Shown: positions 61,357-64,000 of the stretch, one piece after another
Position numbering within the stretch: the first letter of the stretch is position 1
Layout of the letters: the number at the start of each line of letters is the position of its first letter
NCBI RefSeq assembly: GCF_000956405.1
Contig: NZ_JYIV01000024.1
Span: 1-64,000, forward strand
Direction: 5' to 3'
DNA: 64,000 nucleotides
Origin: Microbacterium oxydans
GTDB taxonomy: Bacteria; Actinomycetota; Actinomycetes; Actinomycetales; Microbacteriaceae
Made by a program: the position numbers and the translations under genes
The notes under the pieces: model-generated
The model's database searches: none
What the model saw: only the letters and a program-made list of their open reading frames with translations
Told to the model about the DNA's origin: nothing

Positions 61357-61407
61357 ATGGACCGCATGTATAAGAGCGCCGATGGTAAGCACGCACTGTT
61401 CCCCTAA
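61357..61407 (+). CDS. 16-codon leading segment ending in UAA within a hairpin
   Basis: ATG 61357 has an AGGA site 7 bases upstream and encodes MDRMYKSADGKHALFP before TAA at 61405-61407. The TAA lies in the 4-base loop of TTCCC-CTAA-GGGAA (61399-61412). The same reading frame continues open to 62166, so this may be the true start of the downstream gene interrupted by one stop codon, or a separate leader peptide. Confidence 0.55.
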   Translation: MDRMYKSADGKHALFP

Positions 61408-61650
61408 GGGAATCAGCGGCCGGCCACCCTGGAAGACCTGAGGGTATTTGATGAGCGCAGTGCATCAGAAGCCACCACCGAACAGAGTGAGCTTCGCGTC
61501 TTCCACGAGTCGCGTGGATTCTTCGATATCGCGCGGCCCGAAAATGACGGTCTCGACGCGAGAGGGTTCGACCGACACAACCTGCATCACGCGACGGGAG
61601 AGCACTGGGACGAATCGTTCCATGACTACCTCGGGCGGGAGGTCTGCCCT

Positions 61651-62166
61651 ATGTATGAGATTGAACATCTGCTGGCAGACGCCTGGTACGAATACAACAG
61701 CCTCCTGGACGACGCCTTCGCCATCCCGGTGAGCTTCGTGAAGGACGGACAACTGCGCGTTACCGAATGGGTGCCGACGTTCATGGGCATGCTCCGGTAC
61801 CAGGGAACCACCGCCAGACAGCTGGACGGCCGCGAGTTGTTCATGGTTGAGGTGGTCGATGCTGATTCAGCGGACCTGCCCATTGTCCGCGCCAAAGCGC
61901 GCGCGGCGCAGCAGTACTCGAACGTTGTCGGCGGTGCGTTGCTCGCTGTATTGGTCCGGAAGGACGGCGCTTTTTTCGTGGTGAACCCGGAGGGTCAGCA
62001 CACCCCGCTCAAGTCTCATGTGTTCAACCCGCATCGACGGATGACCGCAGCCGTAACGCAGCGCAAGCGTCTTGCACTCGAACTGGCCGGACAAGGGGCC
62101 GACTACGCCGCAATGTTTCGGCGTCTGGGGTTGACGGACCACGAGGTGGCAACGTGGCTATCTTGA
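61651..62166 (+). CDS. Unknown protein; frame continues upstream to a UAA-interrupted start at 61357
   Basis: From the only in-frame ATG after the stop the protein has 171 residues. There is no good ribosome binding site at 61651 and the 81 codons before it (61408-61650) are open in the same frame, protein-like and with high third-position GC. There is no other ATG, GTG or TTG in them. The natural product is thus probably the 269-residue form from 61357 with position 17 specified by UAA. The protein is soluble and of no family I recognise; the last 60 residues are basic with a helix-turn-helix-like ending (MFRRLGLTDHEVATWL). Confidence 0.65.
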   Translation: MYEIEHLLADAWYEYNSLLDDAFAIPVSFVKDGQLRVTEWVPTFMGMLRYQGTTARQLDGRELFMVEVVDADSADLPIVRAKARAAQQYSNVVGGALLAVLVRKDGAFFVVNPEGQHTPLKSHVFNPHRRMTAAVTQRKRLALELAGQGADYAAMFRRLGLTDHEVATWLS

Positions 62167-62173
62167 ATGGCGC

Positions 62174-62647
62174 TCAGGACGGCACAGCGTTCTGAACGTC
62201 CCGCGCAACGTGCCACAACAGCCGCACCGCCAACTGCGTGGTGCGGCTGTTGTCGTCGAGTTCTTCAGCCAGCGCGTAAGCATCGTCGGGGTGGGACCAC
62301 GGCCGGTCGGCGTAGCGTTCAAGTTGCTTTCGCGCGTATGCCATCGACTCGTTGGTCGTCTCTGACCAGTTGTGTCGAGGCCTTGCCTCCGTCCACCACC
62401 ACGCCAGGACATCGCCAAACGTCGAAGCGTCTTCGGGCTGCGTGAGCGGCACTGCCGCCGAGCGCTTCATCAGTTCGGCCGTCAGTACTTCCTCGGCGTG
62501 CTCAGGCGACTCTCCGAAGCGACGGACCTGCACCACCTTCTTGCGAACAGGGTCATGCAGTCGTGCCTGCGCAGCCCAACGTCCATCTGGGGCCTGGTGG
62601 GTGGAAATAGCTCCCCACTCGCCCTCATCCAGCGCAGTCCGTGCCAT
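62174..62647 (-). CDS. Integrase-like protein lacking the catalytic domain
   Basis: A 157-residue protein whose sequence resembles the N-terminal half of phage tyrosine integrases: an arm-binding region (WGAISTHQAPDGRWAAQARL) and part of a core-binding domain with helices near FGDVLAWWWTEARP and MAYARKQLERYADRPW. It ends before any catalytic Arg, HxxR or Tyr. It could be a natural DNA-binding regulator or excision factor, or a truncated integrase. ATG 62647 lies close to the shared operator at 62668. Confidence 0.6.
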   Translation of the reverse strand: MARTALDEGEWGAISTHQAPDGRWAAQARLHDPVRKKVVQVRRFGESPEHAEEVLTAELMKRSAAVPLTQPEDASTFGDVLAWWWTEARPRHNWSETTNESMAYARKQLERYADRPWSHPDDAYALAEELDDNSRTTQLAVRLLWHVARDVQNAVPS

Positions 62648-62667
62648 GAAGCAAGACTATCGGCTGA

Positions 62668-62709
62668 TTGACTATGTACCGCTTTGCGTGTAAAACGGTA
62701 CATAGTCAA
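62668..62709. promoter_or_regulatory. Divergent promoter with perfect 14-bp inverted repeat
   Basis: TTGACTATGTACCG (62668-62681) and CGGTACATAGTCAA (62696-62709) are exact complements around a 14-base spacer. Each arm contains a -35 box TTGACT facing inward: forward with TAAAAC at 62691-62696 (17-base spacer) and reverse with CAAAGC at 62681-62686 (17-base spacer). The half-sites match those at 60326-60359. Confidence 0.75.
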
Positions 62710-62827
62710 CTCAGCCACAGACGGACGGTTTAGCCAGCTCTTTGTGGCGGCGGTAAACGTCAGACGCAGCGGCGGCACGGAACCGGCTCGACGAAATCCA
62801 GCCAGGAACGAAGGAAAGAGGCAGGGG

Positions 62828-63193
62828 ATGCAGAGCACCAGAATGCTCATCGACTCGACCACCGTCGCCGTCGCGGCGCGAGGTCACCTGACGCTGCCCG
62901 CAGCGCTGCCGATGCTCGCCGAGACCGTGGAGGAGGACGGCGTCCACTACGCGCCCGCCGCGCTTGACCAGCTCCGCCGCCTCCGGGAGACCAAGGACGT
63001 GGTCATCTACCTGCCCGCCGGACAGGCCCACGCAGCCGAGTGGTTCCGGGAGCAGGGCTTCGCCATCGGCCGCACTCCGCTCGACTCACTGGTGAAGGAT
63101 GCCGACGTGGTCGTCCTCCCCGAGTACCGCGACGGCGGTCATCCGGCTGCGCTGCGGGTTCCTGTTCTGCGACTCGGGGAGGAGAGCCTCTGA
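62828..63193 (+). CDS. Unknown protein upstream of serine recombinase (paralogue 1)
   Basis: A 121-residue protein with a start segment MLIDSTTVAVAARGHL that reappears, slightly changed, in the frame after the serine recombinase (ESTVIALAARPLAEW). The second half (VIYLPAGQAHAAEWFREQGF) looks like an alpha/beta fold. The family is not recognised. ATG 62828 follows an AGAGGCAGGGG stretch; the longer frame from 62684 is less convincing. Its stop overlaps the recombinase start. Confidence 0.65.
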   Translation: MQSTRMLIDSTTVAVAARGHLTLPAALPMLAETVEEDGVHYAPAALDQLRRLRETKDVVIYLPAGQAHAAEWFREQGFAIGRTPLDSLVKDADVVVLPEYRDGGHPAALRVPVLRLGEESL

Positions 63194-63822
63194 TGCGCAT
63201 GGCCTACCTCCGCGTATCCACAGCCGACCAGTCCATCGCCTCGCAGAGGCTCGCCATCGAGAAGGCGCTCGGTGAGAAGCCGGAGCGGGAGTTCGTCGAT
63301 GAGGGCGTGTCTGGCCGAGTCATGCAGCGCGAAGGACTCGATGCCTGCCTCAACGCACTCCGCGCCGGAGATGAGTTGGTGGTCTACTCCCTGTCGCGCC
63401 TCGGCCGGTCCAGCGCAGAGGTCATCCGCCTCGTGCAAGACCTCACCCGCCCCGTCGAGCAGGGCGGACGCGGCGTCATCCTCCGCTCGGTCACCGAAGC
63501 GCTCGACTCGTCCACGCCCACCGGCCGCGCCTTCATCGGCATCCTCGCCGTTGTCTTCGAGATGGAAGCCGAGCTGACGCGCGAACGCACCCTCGCTGGC
63601 CTTGCGGCCGCTCGGCGTGCTGGCCGCGTCGGTGGACGCAAGCCATCTCTCACCCCGCGCCAGAAGAAGCAAGCACTCAGTCTGTACGAGCAGGCGGGGG
63701 AGCGGCCCATCGACATCGCCGAGACCCTCAACGTGTCCGAGCGCACCGTGTGGCGCGCCATCCGTGATGCCAGGGCGACCCGCGAGAAGGTCCACGGCAA
63801 GAAGGAGGCGATGCCGGTCTGA
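63193..63822 (+). CDS. Small serine recombinase (resolvase/invertase family)
   Basis: Site-specific recombinase of the Pin/Tn3-resolvase type. The 209-residue protein has catalytic Ser9 in YLRVSTADQS, SLSRLGRS, the E-helix region EMEAELTRERT and a C-terminal helix-turn-helix (RPIDIAETLNVSERTVWRAI). Length and motifs are complete. The start overlaps the preceding stop (TGATG). Its target sites are not evident nearby. Confidence 0.92.
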   Translation: MRMAYLRVSTADQSIASQRLAIEKALGEKPEREFVDEGVSGRVMQREGLDACLNALRAGDELVVYSLSRLGRSSAEVIRLVQDLTRPVEQGGRGVILRSVTEALDSSTPTGRAFIGILAVVFEMEAELTRERTLAGLAAARRAGRVGGRKPSLTPRQKKQALSLYEQAGERPIDIAETLNVSERTVWRAIRDARATREKVHGKKEAMPV

Positions 63823-64000
63823 CTGGTCTGGTCATCATCGAGAGCACCGTCATCGCCCTCGCGGCTCGGCCCCTCGCAGAGTGGCAGCCGCGCCAGCTCC
63901 ACCGCATTGCCGCGCTCACCGCGCACGGCCAGCTCGGGGAACAGGGCGGCGTCATCTTCAACACCGAGGCGATGGCCGAGGTGGAAGCGCTCCAAGAGGC
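63819..64000 (+). CDS. Unknown protein after serine recombinase (paralogue 2, 3' end outside window)
   Basis: An open frame runs to the right edge and encodes LVIIESTVIALAARPLAEW near its beginning, clearly like the start of the 62828 protein. No ATG, GTG or TTG is available upstream of this segment in frame; CTG at 63819 or 63828 would be needed, with GGAGG at 63804-63808 as binding site. It may instead be a remnant or a continuation made by recoding from the recombinase gene. Confidence 0.5.
   Translation, partial: MTGLVIIESTVIALAARPLAEWQPRQLHRIAALTAHGQLGEQGGVIFNTEAMAEVEALQE

Larger units (their letters stand above)
54697..64000 (+). mobile_element. Integrative element at tRNA-Ala, left part (right end outside window)
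   Basis: Starts at tRNA-Ala with a tyrosine integrase and carries only accessory genes: unknown proteins, a GIY-YIG protein, an integrase-like fragment protein and a serine recombinase. No phage structural, lysis or conjugation genes are seen in the visible 9.3 kb, so whether it is a prophage, ICE or other island cannot be decided. The direct repeat that would close it is not in the window. Confidence 0.7.

Overview
This 64 kb window is high-GC actinobacterial chromosome centred on the replication origin. The gene order rpmH-dnaA-dnaN-recF-DciA-gyrB-gyrA, parA/parB next to rsmG/jag/yidC/yidD/rnpA, DUF6049-murJ-trxB-trxA on the flank, and a SigR-type trxB promoter all point to the Actinomycetota. 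The overall style fits Microbacteriaceae, most likely Microbacterium (inference; no 16S gene is present).

Layout. (1) 1-6.6 kb: trehalose/glycogen operon glgX-treY-treZ behind an unidentified partial gene. (2) 6.6-11.1 kb: CCA-adding enzyme (reverse) and a secreted, sortase-anchored metallophosphoesterase flanked by two copies of an 80-bp palindromic intergenic element. (3) 11.1-18.8 kb: Lrp/AsnC-type regulator followed by a polyamine-type catabolic and uptake operon (aldehyde dehydrogenase, gamma-glutamyl-GABA hydrolase-like peptidase, DUF3830 protein, PotDBCA-type ABC transporter). (4) 18.8-31.8 kb: Tat-exported phospholipase C-like enzyme, small metabolic genes, DUF6049-murJ, trxB-trxA, and a sugar porter operon. 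(5) 31.9-38.2 kb: the reverse-strand segregation and membrane-insertion block parB, parA, rsmG, jag, yidC, yidD, rnpA, rpmH, with eight perfect parS sites in about 2 kb and a 1.4-kb geneless parS-rich stretch. (6) 38.5-48.5 kb: dnaA, oriC, dnaN, recF, dciA-like, gyrB, gyrA, DUF3566. (7) 48.6-54.5 kb: an accessory block separating gyrA-DUF3566 from the tRNA-Ile/tRNA-Ala pair that usually follows it in Actinobacteria. It holds IS481-type transposase remnants, small unknown ORFs, a VIT-family transporter and a two-component system with a DUF4097-like partner. (8) 54.6-64.0 kb: tRNA-Ile(GAU) and tRNA-Ala(UGC), then an integrative element that starts at tRNA-Ala with a tyrosine integrase and runs off the right edge.

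The integrated element is the least explained part. It has two copies of a structured leader RNA, each directly upstream of a gene of unknown function. Two of its promoters carry the same inverted-repeat operator half-sites. One open reading frame is interrupted by a single UAA lying in the loop of a perfect hairpin. It also encodes an integrase-like protein without a catalytic domain, a divergent pair of possibly related unknown proteins, a GIY-YIG protein, and a serine recombinase flanked by two related unknown genes.

How the parts work together: dnaA/oriC/dnaN/recF/gyrase start and support replication; ParA, ParB and the parS cluster segregate the origin; RnpA, YidD, YidC, Jag and RsmG cover RNA maturation, membrane insertion and ribosome methylation. 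The CCA enzyme is needed by both tRNAs seen here, since neither encodes its 3' CCA.
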